From positions 264,001-328,000 of the forward strand of contig OY282442.1 of assembly GCA_958296115.1 (NCBI GenBank): 64,000 nt of DNA. The letters run 5' to 3'. The DNA is from an uncultured Dehalococcoidia bacterium (lineage in GTDB: Bacteria; Chloroflexota; Dehalococcoidia; Lucifugimonadales; CAJWER01). A program made the translations under genes and the position numbers. Under the pieces are notes generated by a model, which ran no database searches, had not been told where the DNA came from, and saw nothing but the letters and a program-made list of their open reading frames with translations. Below are positions 8,141-18,325 of this stretch, one piece after another (position 1 is the first letter of the stretch; every line of letters starts with the position of its first letter).

Positions 8141-9883
8141 ATGCCAATACGCCTACTGCCCCAGGAAGTCTCCTCCAAGATAGCCGCCGGCGAGGTGATA
8201 GAACGCCCCGCCTCGGTCGTGAAGGAGCTCGTCGAGAACTCCCTGGACGCCGGCGCCGCCGACATCAGGGTGAGCGTCGTACAGGGCGGCCTGGACGAAA
8301 TCAGGGTCTCCGACAACGGCTCAGGCATCGCGCCCGGCCAGGCCGAGCTTGCATTCGAGCGGTTCGCCACCAGCAAGCTGACCGACGTGCCAGACCTCGA
8401 AGCGATAACCACCCTGGGCTTCCGCGGCGAAGCCCTGCCCAGCATCGCCGCCGTGTCTCGCGTGGTCCTCGTTTCGAGGGAAGCCGCCAGCGACGAGGGC
8501 GCTCGCGTCGAGGTCGACGAGGGCCAGATAACCTACAGCGGGCCCGAAGGCGCCGGCTTCGGTACGACGGTCACGGTCCGGCGGCTGTTCGCCAACCTCC
8601 CAGCCCGCCGCAAGTTCATGCGCTCGGTCGCCGCCGAATCCTCCAGGGTTCAGACGGTCATAGCGCGGTACGCCCTCGCCTACCCCGCGGTGAGATTCGA
8701 GCTGGCCCTGGACGGCAAGACCGCCGTCTCCACAACCGGCTCCGGCGTCCTGCGCGAAGTGGTCGCCGACGTCTACGGCCCCAACGTCGGCCATGCCATG
8801 CTCGAAATAGACGTGGACCCCCAATCCGACCGTCCCGGCGTGCGCGGCATGATCAGCCCAGCCTCCATCTCCCGCTCGAACCGCAGCCACATCACCACCT
8901 TCGTGAACGGGCGGTGGGTCCAGGACAGGATGCTGACCTATTCCATACACGACGCCTATCGCGGCTTCCTGATGGAGCGCCGATTCCCTATCGCCGTGAT
9001 AGACGTGAAGGCCGACCCCGACGAGATAGACGTCAACGTGCATCCCTCCAAGGCCGAAATCAGGTTCCGGCGCGAAGGCCCAATCTTCTCCGCCGTCCAG
9101 CAGGCGGCCCGGGCTGCCCTCGTCGCAGGCTCCCCAGTCCAAGAGATAGGCGGCTCTCCCGTCGGCGAACCAGGCGCGGCCCGCGACGACCCGGCTCCGC
9201 CTGGCCCCGCGCAGCCCGGCCTCGCGTGGCCGGTAGCCCCCCTGCCGGACGAAAGCGGCCACGCAGCCGCCCCCCAACCCGCTCAGCCCCCCATGCTTCC
9301 CCACTCGACGCTGCCGGCCCTCCGGGTCCTCGGACAGGTGCAGAGCACCTATATCACCGCGGAAGGGCCAGACGGCATCTACCTAATAGACCAGCACGCC
9401 GCCCACGAGCGCGTCCTCTTCGAGAAGGTAACGAGCGAATACCTGGTGAGGGGTGCGGAATCCCAGAGCCTGATAGCGCCCCAGACAGTCCAGCTGGACC
9501 CCCAACAGCGGGAGCTCCTCGAAGCCCAGCGGGAGCTCGTCGCAGGGCTGGGATTCGTCGTCGAGCATTTTGGCGGCCGCGCCTACATGATTCGCGCCGT
9601 CTCCGCCCTCCTCACAGGAACGGACCCCGGCCAGGCCCTGACGGACCTGCTAGACACCATGGCCGAAGGTGGAGGCTTCGAGGGATGGGAGGAGCGCGCC
9701 GCCTACTCCATAGCCTGCCACGGCGCGATCCGCGCCAACCAGACGCTGACCATGCAAGAGATGGCAGAGCTCATACGACAGCTAGAGGCATGCAGACAGC
9801 CCCACACCTGCCCCCACGGCAGGCCCACCATGGTCCACCTGACCTCCGCCAGGCTCGAGCGAGAGTTCGGCAGGAAGGCGTAG
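8141..9883 (+). CDS. mutL: DNA mismatch repair protein MutL (endonuclease type)
   Basis: A 580-residue GHKL ATPase that links MutS mismatch recognition to strand incision. The N-terminus has ELVENSLDAGA (motif I), DNGSGI, GFRGEALPSIA and GFGTTVTVR. A Pro/Ala-rich linker near residues 330-385 joins the C-terminal dimerisation domain. That domain has the complete endonuclease set: DQHAAHERVLFE (DQHAx2Ex4E), ACHGAIRANQ, CPHGRPT and a terminal FGRK. This is therefore the nicking MutL of bacteria that lack MutH. No strong ribosome site precedes the ATG. The gene is monocistronic here, and mutS is not in the window. Confidence 0.97.
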   Translation: MPIRLLPQEVSSKIAAGEVIERPASVVKELVENSLDAGAADIRVSVVQGGLDEIRVSDNGSGIAPGQAELAFERFATSKLTDVPDLEAITTLGFRGEALPSIAAVSRVVLVSREAASDEGARVEVDEGQITYSGPEGAGFGTTVTVRRLFANLPARRKFMRSVAAESSRVQTVIARYALAYPAVRFELALDGKTAVSTTGSGVLREVVADVYGPNVGHAMLEIDVDPQSDRPGVRGMISPASISRSNRSHITTFVNGRWVQDRMLTYSIHDAYRGFLMERRFPIAVIDVKADPDEIDVNVHPSKAEIRFRREGPIFSAVQQAARAALVAGSPVQEIGGSPVGEPGAARDDPAPPGPAQPGLAWPVAPLPDESGHAAAPQPAQPPMLPHSTLPALRVLGQVQSTYITAEGPDGIYLIDQHAAHERVLFEKVTSEYLVRGAESQSLIAPQTVQLDPQQRELLEAQRELVAGLGFVVEHFGGRAYMIRAVSALLTGTDPGQALTDLLDTMAEGGGFEGWEERAAYSIACHGAIRANQTLTMQEMAELIRQLEACRQPHTCPHGRPTMVHLTSARLEREFGRKA

Positions 9884-10103
9884 CCCGGCCCGCCGCGTAA
9901 TAGAATCGGCGCTCCGACCGCCGATTGCATGGGGGTGCAAACGTCGCCGTGTGCTTTGGGGGCGTGGCGGCCGGAGCGCTTGGACTTGCAGGCGACTGCG
10001 TATCGCCCCGTCCGCGAACATATTAGCGAAACGAATGTCCGTGCGTCAATAGCCCCGAACATGCGTTTTCGGCTAATTCCGACAGCGACAGGGGAATGAG
10101 GAG

Positions 10104-10189
10104 TGGTGCCGAAGGAGGGATTTGAACCCACACACCCTTACGGGTACTACGTCCTGAACGTAGCGCGTCTGCCGTTCCGCCACTTCGGC
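10104..10189 (-). tRNA. tRNA-Leu (anticodon CAG)
   Basis: Read on the minus strand, the acceptor GCCGAAG pairs with CUUCGGC. The anticodon arm is CUACG-UUCAGGA-CGUAG, giving CAG, and a long variable arm (UACCCGUAAGGGUG) marks a type II tRNA. The T arm has GGUUCAAAUCC. The 3' CCA is encoded at 10104-10106. It is followed on the same strand by tRNA-Val and tRNA-Met genes (order Met, Val, Leu in transcription). Confidence 0.96.
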
Positions 10190-10226
10190 CCTATTCGTCC
10201 GCGAGGGGCCCCGGCCCTGCGTCCGG

Positions 10227-10302
10227 TGGTGGGCAGTCGAGGATTTGAACCTCGGACCTCTCGCGTGTGAGGCGAGCGCTCTAACCACTGAGCTAACCGC
10301 CC
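10227..10302 (-). tRNA. tRNA-Val (anticodon CAC)
   Basis: On the minus strand, GGGCGGU pairs with ACUGCCC (one G-U). The anticodon arm is CUCGC-CUCACAC-GCGAG, giving CAC, and the T arm has GGUUCAAAUCC. CCA is encoded. It lies 37 bases from tRNA-Leu. Confidence 0.96.
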
Positions 10303-10342
10303 AAGGAGCCCGCCGGTCATGTTAAACTGCGTCTCCGCAGAG

Positions 10343-10414
10343 TGGCAACGACAGGGTTCGAACCTGTGACCTAGCGCTTATGAAGCGCCCGCTCTGCCTC
10401 TGAGCTACGTTGCC
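10343..10414 (-). tRNA. tRNA with CAU anticodon (elongator Met, or Ile2)
   Basis: On the minus strand, GGCAACG pairs with CGUUGCC. The anticodon arm is GGCGC-UUCAUAA-GCGCU, giving CAU, and the T arm is ACAGG-UUCGAAC-CCUGU. The paired first acceptor base and the lack of three G-C pairs in the anticodon stem argue against initiator tRNA. Elongator Met and lysidine-modified Ile2 cannot be separated by eye. CCA is not encoded, unlike its two neighbours. Confidence 0.9.
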
Positions 10415-10477
10415 CCGTCGTCCACACTCCATCATAGCCCAACACCCGCAAGCGTGTCAATCTGAACGCCGCCCCCG

Positions 10478-10530
10478 CCCCATCCCCCCTCCCTTGACGG
10501 GAGAGGGGCGGTGAGGCCGACTCAGGACGT
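10478..10530. repeat. dispersed hairpin repeat copy
   Basis: CATCCCCCCTCCCTTGACGG continues into GAGAGGGGCGGTGAGG; the stem CCCTC...GAGGG is degenerate. It overlaps the last codons of the DmdA-like gene, so the repeat may have altered that protein's C-terminus. Confidence 0.6.
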
Positions 10531-11778
10531 CGCAGCCGCCAGCTCCGTCTTCGGGCGCTCCTTCGTCGGATCCACGAACGGCACGCCCACCACCTCCGCG
10601 TCCACGATGCCGTCCTTCGGCAGATGAACCCTCACCGCCGTCCCCCGCTTCCAGTGCGAGCGCGGCATCACCGCCAGCGCGATGTTCGACTCCAGCTTTG
10701 GCGACCAGAAAGCGCTGGTAACGTAGCCCACGTCGTCCCCAGACTCGTTGTCCTTCACCAGGTAGAAGTCCTCGTTGTACCAGACGATCGGCTCCCCCCC
10801 GACCCTCAGCCCCACCAACCGCTGCTGAACGCCTTCCTCCTTGACCTTGGCCAGAGCCTCCTTCCCAATGAAATCGCCCTTCTCGAAGTCCACCTGCCAC
10901 CCAAGCCGAACCTCGAACGGGTTGTTCTCGATGTCCATGTCCTGCCCGTAGGAAAGGATCCCAGCCTCTATGCGCCGGCTGTGGCTCGGCGCTATCACCC
11001 CCAGGTTGAACTCCTCCCCCTGCTCCAGGATGTGCGGCCAAACGTCATCCGCGTTGAGCATCGCGTCGTGAAGGTAGATCTCGAATCCCACCTCCGCCGA
11101 AAAACCAGTGCGCGAAATCGTGATCTTGTGCCCCCGCAGCTCGTCGTGAAGCAAGCCGTAGTACGGAATGTCCCTTATGTGCGGCCCCACCATCTTCTCC
11201 ATCAGCATCGCCGACTTCGGCCCCTGTATCTGCACGGGCGACACGTCAATCTCGTGAATGTCCACGTTGTACCGGCCAGACGAATTCACCCCCTGCGCCC
11301 AGAGCAGCACGTCCGAGTCCGAAATGCTGAACCAAAACTCGTCGTCCGCCACCCGAAGCAGCACCGGGTCGTTGATCACTCCCCCGTACTGGTTGCACAG
11401 GATCACGTAGCGCCCCTGCATGGTCGGAATCCGCGTATGCACGTCCCGCGTGATGAGCATGTCCACGAAATCCGCCGCGTCAGGCCCCTTCACCTGAATC
11501 TGCCGCTCCACCGCCACGTCCCACATGCTCACGTGCTCCGTCAGGTACTTGTACTCCTCGAACAGCCCCCCGTCCTCCGGCTTGACGTAAGCCCGCGGGT
11601 GATACATGTGGTTGTAGACCGTGTACGCCCAGCACCCCGCCGCCTTCGACATGTGCCACCAGGGCGACTTCCGTATCCGAGTGGAAATCAGCATCCGCGC
11701 GTCGCTGTTCCCGCTCTGCCGGAGATTTATCGGCAGGCGGCGCTCCTTGAGTCCGTCAATTACAAGTGTCTGTGCCAA
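10522..11778 (-). CDS. GcvT/DmdA-like folate-dependent aminomethyltransferase
   Basis: A 418-residue protein of the GcvT fold. RIRKSPWWHMSKAAGCWAY, TVYNHMYHP, HVSMWDVAVERQIQVKGPDA and VDIHEIDVSPVQIQGPKSAM closely follow the layout of DMSP demethylase (DmdA), which moves a methyl group from dimethylsulfoniopropionate to tetrahydrofolate. The GFSAEVGFEIYL block and a beta-barrel C-terminus are GcvT features. I chose the TTG at 11778, which has a GGAGGT site seven bases upstream; a 20-codon extension has none. DmdA relatives include non-DMSP enzymes, so the substrate (DMSP, glycine betaine, sarcosine-like) is inference. The MetF-like gene at 3.8 kb could serve the same C1 pool. No partner gene is adjacent. 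Confidence 0.85.
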   Translation of the reverse strand: MAQTLVIDGLKERRLPINLRQSGNSDARMLISTRIRKSPWWHMSKAAGCWAYTVYNHMYHPRAYVKPEDGGLFEEYKYLTEHVSMWDVAVERQIQVKGPDAADFVDMLITRDVHTRIPTMQGRYVILCNQYGGVINDPVLLRVADDEFWFSISDSDVLLWAQGVNSSGRYNVDIHEIDVSPVQIQGPKSAMLMEKMVGPHIRDIPYYGLLHDELRGHKITISRTGFSAEVGFEIYLHDAMLNADDVWPHILEQGEEFNLGVIAPSHSRRIEAGILSYGQDMDIENNPFEVRLGWQVDFEKGDFIGKEALAKVKEEGVQQRLVGLRVGGEPIVWYNEDFYLVKDNESGDDVGYVTSAFWSPKLESNIALAVMPRSHWKRGTAVRVHLPKDGIVDAEVVGVPFVDPTKERPKTELAAATS

Positions 11779-11976
11779 TGGACGACCTCCGGTTATTCGG
11801 CTCCCCAGTCTCTTGGCCCCGGGCCCGCGACGGCCCATCCTCCATGAGGCGCCCCATTCTACACACGCCTACCGATTCTCAGCAAGGCGCTGCGCCCCCA
11901 AAAATCCGCGATCTATACCCGAAAACTAGTTCCATCCAATTCTTATACATGATTATAATCACGCCATACTCCACGG

Positions 11977-12009
11977 GGGGCAATCCCACGGGGGTAGCAA
12001 TCCACCGGG

Positions 12010-12017
<8 letters not shown>
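11977..12017. repeat. three short direct repeats upstream of gyrB
   Basis: GGGTAGCAATC occurs at 11992-12002 and 12007-12017, with a related GGGGCAATC at 11977-11985: a 15-base period, so repeats sit one and a half helical turns apart. They lie just upstream of, and run into, the likely gyrB promoter, a plausible operator array. Confidence 0.55.
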
Positions 12018-14176
<2,159 letters not shown>

Positions 14177-14195
14177 CAAGCCCCATCATCCCCCG

Positions 14196-14255
14196 TCTTA
14201 TCCCCTCTCCCATCGAGGGAGAGGGCTAGGGTGAGGGTGATTCCCCGGCCTCGAA
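14196..14255. repeat. dispersed hairpin repeat copy downstream of gyrB
   Basis: CTTATCCCCTCTCCC, then ATCGA, then GGGAGAGGGCTAGGGTGAGGGTGATTCCCC: a perfect 9-bp stem (CCCTCTCCC/GGGAGAGGG). It lies 20 bases after the gyrB stop and could terminate it. Confidence 0.75.
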
Positions 14256-14417
14256 CGCATAGCCGACCGCGCCGCCAACATCGCCGAAAAGGTGATATTC
14301 CTCGTAACGGGCGCCTGACACGACAGGCCCACCCCGAAGAGGGAGCGCCGGATTAGGCGCCGCCCCTCTCTGCCGCGCCGCTGCGCCGACGAGCTGACCG
14401 GGACCTTTGCCTCGCCT

Positions 14418-14654
14418 CTATCGGTCGAACACCTTAATCACAAGACACACTATCATTATGAACAGGCACACTAACATTATGAACAGGCACACCATACCTG
14501 CGATAAGGGCACCCTCTATTATGGACACCAGAGTCCGGTTAAGGACGGCAATGGCGATTCCCCCTACTATCAATACTACCCCCACTACCCCCACTATCCC
14601 CCCCACTATCCCCCCCACCCACCACTTCTCCCTTGCCCAGTTTATCACTTCCAT
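14418..14654 (-). CDS. small two-helix membrane protein
   Basis: About 78 residues from the ATG at 14654, which has a GGGAGG site eight bases upstream. It overlaps the end of the methyltransferase-HNH gene, so it is probably coupled to it. After a charged N-terminus (MEVINWAREKWW), one hydrophobic stretch is rich in Gly-Val (GGIVGGIVGVVGVVLIVGGI) and a second repeats the unit CLFIM (MVCLFIMLVCLFIMIVCLVI). The underlying DNA has a 21-base direct repeat near 14450-14495 and a C-rich tract near 14575-14625. Its place in a phage remnant suggests a holin-like or other membrane protein, but no family is recognised and the low complexity calls for caution. Confidence 0.5.
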   Translation of the reverse strand: MEVINWAREKWWVGGIVGGIVGVVGVVLIVGGIAIAVLNRTLVSIIEGALIAGMVCLFIMLVCLFIMIVCLVIKVFDR

Positions 14655-15976
14655 CGTTCGACCTCCCACCAAGCCAAGTCTATCATACGCCCCTCGCGCT
14701 CACGGTCATCCCGCAACTGCGAGAGCGTCAACTTGTTTGACTTTCTCAGATTGCACGGCTTACACAGCAACGTCCGATTACTCAACTCATTACCACCTCC
14801 AAGACTCTTAGGCTTCTTGTGATCAACCTCAAGATAGTCCAAGAACGGCGGCATATATCCGCAACCCTGACACCGCATCCCATGGTCTGCCTCCAACAAC
14901 CGACGCAACTCACTGACAGGCACACGCTTGGCCCTGACGGTCTGCCCAAGCACCACCAGCTCGGGGGCAACCGCGTCGCCTCCGTCCGTCCGGACTGGCG
15001 GTTCCGTCGGCGTGCTCACTATGGAATGCCAGGCCATGCTCGCCGAAACCTCGCCCTGCAAGCGGTCGCGGATTATATCCCCCGCCTGCTCGTTGATGTC
15101 GACTCCTATCCAATGCCGCCCCAACTGCTCAGCGGCTACGCATGTCGTGGCACACCCCGCGAACGGGTCGAGCACCATATCGCCGGGATCGCTCGAAGCC
15201 TCTATCATGCGCTTGTACAGCGCGAGGGGCTTCTGCGTTGGGTAGCCAGTAACCTCGTTGCCCCTAACGTAAGGTATTTCCCACCAATCCTCACGCACTA
15301 CATCCTTCAAATATATGTTAGAGTAGCTACCGTCTTTGTTCTTGATTCTGGCATATCTCCGCCCGTCTTCATCTACTTTATTGTATCTACCTACGTGCTC
15401 CTGCGCTACCGGCCTGCTTGCGCCCTCTACATTGAAGTATCCATCCTCTGATTTCACGTAGTAGAGGATAATGTCATGCTTCTTGTTGAACCATCTCCGT
15501 GCTAGTCCCCGTCCCCCATAGCACCACGCTATTTCGTTCCTAAAGTTCTCCCGTCCGAACACCGCGTCCATCATGGCCTTGAGGTAGTGCGATGCAGTCG
15601 AGTCGCAGTGAAGGTAGATGCTACCCCGTCGGCTCAACACCCGGTGCATTTCCAACACCCGGACGCCCATCCAGCACAGGAACGCCCCCATATCGTCGCC
15701 CGCCGCCATGTTCGCGCCCTGTATGACGGAGTAGAGCTTCGGGTGGTCGGCGAGGATAGCATTCGTCCAGTCTGTCTGCACATCGCCCCATGTCCAGATG
15801 TCCTTGTACGACACCCTCTCACCCGCCCGCGTGGTGCCCTCGAACGTCTTGACGTTCTTGTTGAACGGAGGATCCGTCGCTATCAGGTCAACGCTCTCGG
15901 AGTCCAGCCCCCGGAGCACGGGCAGGTTGTCCGAGACGAAGAGCGTTCGGTTTAGTGTCGCGCTGTTCGTGGTCAA
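14645..15976 (-). CDS. DNA adenine methyltransferase fused to a C-terminal HNH domain
   Basis: A 443-residue protein. Residues 1-300 form an N6_N4_Mtase domain with the catalytic TDPPFNK motif early (D35-F38) and the SAM-binding DPFAGCATTCVAAEQLG near residue 270, the beta-class order typical of N6-adenine enzymes. GYPTQKPLALYKRMI precedes motif I. Residues about 365-430 form an HNH-type zinc module: CQGCGY, then YLEVDHKKPKSLGG, then LCKPCNLRKSNK, with both CxxC pairs, the DH pair and the Asn. The start is a TTG with a GGAGGAG site. It lies beside a terminase gene, so a phage origin is likely. Whether the HNH part cuts DNA or only binds it is open. Confidence 0.87.
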   Translation of the reverse strand: MTTNSATLNRTLFVSDNLPVLRGLDSESVDLIATDPPFNKNVKTFEGTTRAGERVSYKDIWTWGDVQTDWTNAILADHPKLYSVIQGANMAAGDDMGAFLCWMGVRVLEMHRVLSRRGSIYLHCDSTASHYLKAMMDAVFGRENFRNEIAWCYGGRGLARRWFNKKHDIILYYVKSEDGYFNVEGASRPVAQEHVGRYNKVDEDGRRYARIKNKDGSYSNIYLKDVVREDWWEIPYVRGNEVTGYPTQKPLALYKRMIEASSDPGDMVLDPFAGCATTCVAAEQLGRHWIGVDINEQAGDIIRDRLQGEVSASMAWHSIVSTPTEPPVRTDGGDAVAPELVVLGQTVRAKRVPVSELRRLLEADHGMRCQGCGYMPPFLDYLEVDHKKPKSLGGGNELSNRTLLCKPCNLRKSNKLTLSQLRDDREREGRMIDLAWWEVERWK

Positions 15977-16186
15977 GGCAGCTCACTCCTCCATAGCCCG
16001 CTCGATGAAGCCGTTCAACGGCCCCCTGCGCCCATTGCCGCGAGACCCCCTCCGGCTCATCGAAGCCGCGTCAGCCCCAGCATAGCGCCGCAAGAACCTT
16101 TGTGTCAACTATTTCTTGGAGCTATCTTAGGGCAATCGCATCTAAATTGCCCCAGATCGCTCCAAACCTCCGATAGAGACCCTCCC

Positions 16187-17608
16187 TCACGTCCATATCA
16201 TCAGCCGCTTCCGCTTGGTGTCCACCGCGAACGTCATCGCCAGCGCGTCCGCCTCATCCGGCGAGCGCCGCATCGAATACTTGCTCTGAAGCTTGATGCG
16301 CTCCCCCTCCCGCCTATACCTCCGCGTCGTAACCTGCTCCACCAGCGCCGAATCCCACTCCGTATCCAGCTCCCCATACTCATACGCCCGACGCATCTTC
16401 CACCAAGCCTCCGCCCCCAAGTTCACGAACTGCTCCGGCTCCGACGCCCTGCTCCCAGCCACGAACGGCACGAGACGCGCCCGCCGAACCCGCAGCTGCC
16501 GCAGCCTGTCAATCACCCCTCCCCCAACACCCGTCTCATCCACCACCAGGTAATCCACCAGCTCCCGCTCGCAATGCTCCGCCAGCCACTCCGCTATCTG
16601 CATCGTGTCCTGCCCCTGGATCCTGTGAGCTATCCGCGCCACACCCCCCTGGCGGCGCACGACCACCGTCTTGTCCCGCCCGAACCGCGCCACGTCGCAC
16701 GCCGACACCACCGGCCCAGCCGCCTCCAACGTCCGCTCCGCCGCCGCCCTCGCCCACTCCAGCGGCACGACGAACTCCTCCCGCTCCTCCGGAAACTCCG
16801 CCAACACCATGCTCGAATACTCCGCGCTGCCCTCTCCCCACTCCGTCCTACGGGCCTCCACGTCCTGCGCCCCGATCATCCCAGCCGCCCACTCCTCCCC
16901 CCGGCTCACGTTCGGCGTGTCGAACGCGCTTATCCTGATTGTCTGGTACAGCCAGCGCTTCGAATGTTGCGAATCATAGAACGCCCCGGGAACCGAATAG
17001 GCGTTGCCCACCATCAGCAGCCGATCCGGATTCAACCGGCTCAGCGCCTCCACGTGCTCCTCGCCAACCGCGTGAGCCTCCGTCACCACCACCAACAGGT
17101 TCGGCGAATGGAACCCCTGCAGGTTGTACGGCGAGCTCGTCGCGAACCCCAGCGCGAACGTCTGCTCGTCAACCTCGTACCGCGGAGTCTTGAACATCCG
17201 CCCCCGCAGCCTCCCCCCGGCCCGAGCGTGCGCCGTCCGCATCTCGTTCCAAACGATGTCGTCTATCTGCCGCTCCGTGGGCCCCGTCACGATGGCCTTG
17301 GCGGGATGATGAGCCGTAACCCACCACAGCGCCGCCCGCGCCGCCGCCCAATCCTTGCCGGACCCGTGACAGCCCACCACCGACACCCGCGGACGCAGCG
17401 ACACCGCCCGCAATATCTCCCGCTGCTTGTCATACGGAGCCTCCCCCAGCATCCCCCGCACGAACCCCACGGGCCCAGCCGTCGCCCGACGTCCCGACCC
17501 AGCCCACGCCGACTTGCGCATCGACCCAGCCCGCTTCGACCTGCGCGCCCAATCAGCCCGCGCCCTCCGCCCAGCTCTCCCGCCGTAACCGACCTTTTCC
17601 TTGTTCAA
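16187..17608 (-). CDS. phage terminase large subunit (isolated)
   Basis: A 473-residue packaging motor protein. The ATPase half has the Walker A-like GCHGSGKDW near residue 80 and a Walker B position read as LLVVVTEAH, where the usual Asp is Thr. The nuclease half keeps its acidic set: SACDVARFGRDKTVVV, VVDETGVGGGVIDRL and SPDEADALAM. The N-terminus is rich in Arg and Lys and begins at a TTG; an ATG five bases upstream in another frame has the better ribosome site, so the true N-terminus may be slightly different or frameshifted. No small terminase, portal, capsid or integrase gene is beside it, so this looks like a prophage remnant or degraded element. Confidence 0.85.
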   Translation of the reverse strand: MNKEKVGYGGRAGRRARADWARRSKRAGSMRKSAWAGSGRRATAGPVGFVRGMLGEAPYDKQREILRAVSLRPRVSVVGCHGSGKDWAAARAALWWVTAHHPAKAIVTGPTERQIDDIVWNEMRTAHARAGGRLRGRMFKTPRYEVDEQTFALGFATSSPYNLQGFHSPNLLVVVTEAHAVGEEHVEALSRLNPDRLLMVGNAYSVPGAFYDSQHSKRWLYQTIRISAFDTPNVSRGEEWAAGMIGAQDVEARRTEWGEGSAEYSSMVLAEFPEEREEFVVPLEWARAAAERTLEAAGPVVSACDVARFGRDKTVVVRRQGGVARIAHRIQGQDTMQIAEWLAEHCERELVDYLVVDETGVGGGVIDRLRQLRVRRARLVPFVAGSRASEPEQFVNLGAEAWWKMRRAYEYGELDTEWDSALVEQVTTRRYRREGERIKLQSKYSMRRSPDEADALAMTFAVDTKRKRLMIWT

Positions 17609-17741
17609 CGCTCATGACCTCCCGAATTGATTAGCCCCGGGACGCCCCCAAGCCCGACAGGAAAAGAGACCGCCCCGCGCGGCAAGGGTCAGTCCCCATA
17701 CCTCAATGATAGAACACATGTACCCAACACGTCAACCCCCA

Positions 17742-17848
17742 AGGACCGCAGGGCGTCCCGTCCCCTCTCCCTTGATGGGAGAGGGCCAGGGTGAGGGTGA
17801 TTCCCCGGCCTCCCCCGAAAATTGCCCCCAAATTGCCCAAACTGCCCC
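17742..17848. repeat. upstream part of 17.7-18.6 kb repeat unit (copy 1)
   Basis: From AGGACCGCAGGGCGTCCCG onward this matches 54094-54219 with small differences. It includes a hairpin repeat (CCCTCTCCC-TTGAT-GGGAGAGGG) and an A/C-rich stretch with three near-repeats of AAATTGCCC. It forms the left part of a unit present twice in the window. Confidence 0.75.
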
Positions 17849-17878
17849 TTGACACCGCGAGAACAGCCGTGCTAGTCT
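17849..17878 (+). promoter_or_regulatory. probable sigma-70 type promoter of structured RNA copy 1
   Basis: A perfect TTGACA at 17849-17854 is followed after 18 bases by TAGTCT at 17873-17878. Both boxes and the spacing recur in copy 2 at 54220-54249. Confidence 0.5.
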
Positions 17879-18325
17879 GGTAGACGGCTCGAAGGGGCGT
17901 AACCCAAACGAGCACAGATCCCACCTCTACCAAATATCAGGGTATTCATGCCGCGGCTGTTGTTGGGACGGGGCCCCCGCGGTACGAGAAGGTCCATCTG
18001 TGTTCGGCGCCTCGCCAGGAGGACGCAGTGCCAAATGCGTCTCCCCCGTTCCAGGTGCGGACTCTCGGACGACCGGGAGGACCGTAGCCAGCGCAGCCCG
18101 ACGCCTTGGCGGGTGGAAGGTCCAAGCGCGAAACGCAGGCGGTCCCGCAAGGGCCCGTCAGCCGTCCGGGAAAGTTAGAGGAGGGGCTGCACCCCCAGTG
18201 TCGGCGGGCGATCGACGTCGGCATCCTCGAAGCAAGTACCGGAGTCACTGCCTTGCAAGGCAAACTCATCTCCCGCGAGAGCGGGAGAAACCAGGAGTAG
18301 ACAGGACGCGGGTCCCAAGACCCGC
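17878..18325 (+). ncRNA. candidate structured RNA, copy 1
   Basis: About 450 bases, nearly identical to 54249-54694. Paired elements seen: TGGTAGA (17878-17884) with TCTACCA (17926-17932); TGCCGCGG (17949-17956) with CCGCGGTA (17977-17984); a 7-bp helix around 18063-18080; CCC-GCAA-GGG at 18144-18153; GGGG-CTGCA-CCCC near 18183-18195; CTCCCGC-GAGA-GCGGGAG at 18270-18287; and GCGGGTC-CCAA-GACCCGC at 18308-18325. Two helices have GNRA loops. Where the copies differ, pairing is kept. No named RNA family is recognised by eye; strand is inferred from the promoter. A weakly conserved reading frame (from 18000) also exists, but it lacks a ribosome site and protein-like composition. Confidence 0.5.

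Noticed and set aside
8080..9900. Long Arg-rich open frame on the plus strand over mutL
   Set aside because: It is a frame shadow of mutL with repeated Arg/Pro composition; mutL has all family motifs.
10343..10414. Initiator tRNA
   Set aside because: The first acceptor pair is formed and the anticodon stem lacks the three G-C pairs; elongator Met or Ile2 is likelier.
14400..17700. Intact prophage
   Set aside because: Only a terminase, a methyltransferase and a small membrane protein are present; I found no integrase, capsid, portal genes or att-like repeats around the region.
17878..18325. RNase P RNA, tmRNA or 6S RNA as identity of the structured element
   Set aside because: The GAGGAAAGUC and related RNase P blocks, a tmRNA tag frame and the 6S bulged helix are all absent, and two near-identical copies would be unusual for these.
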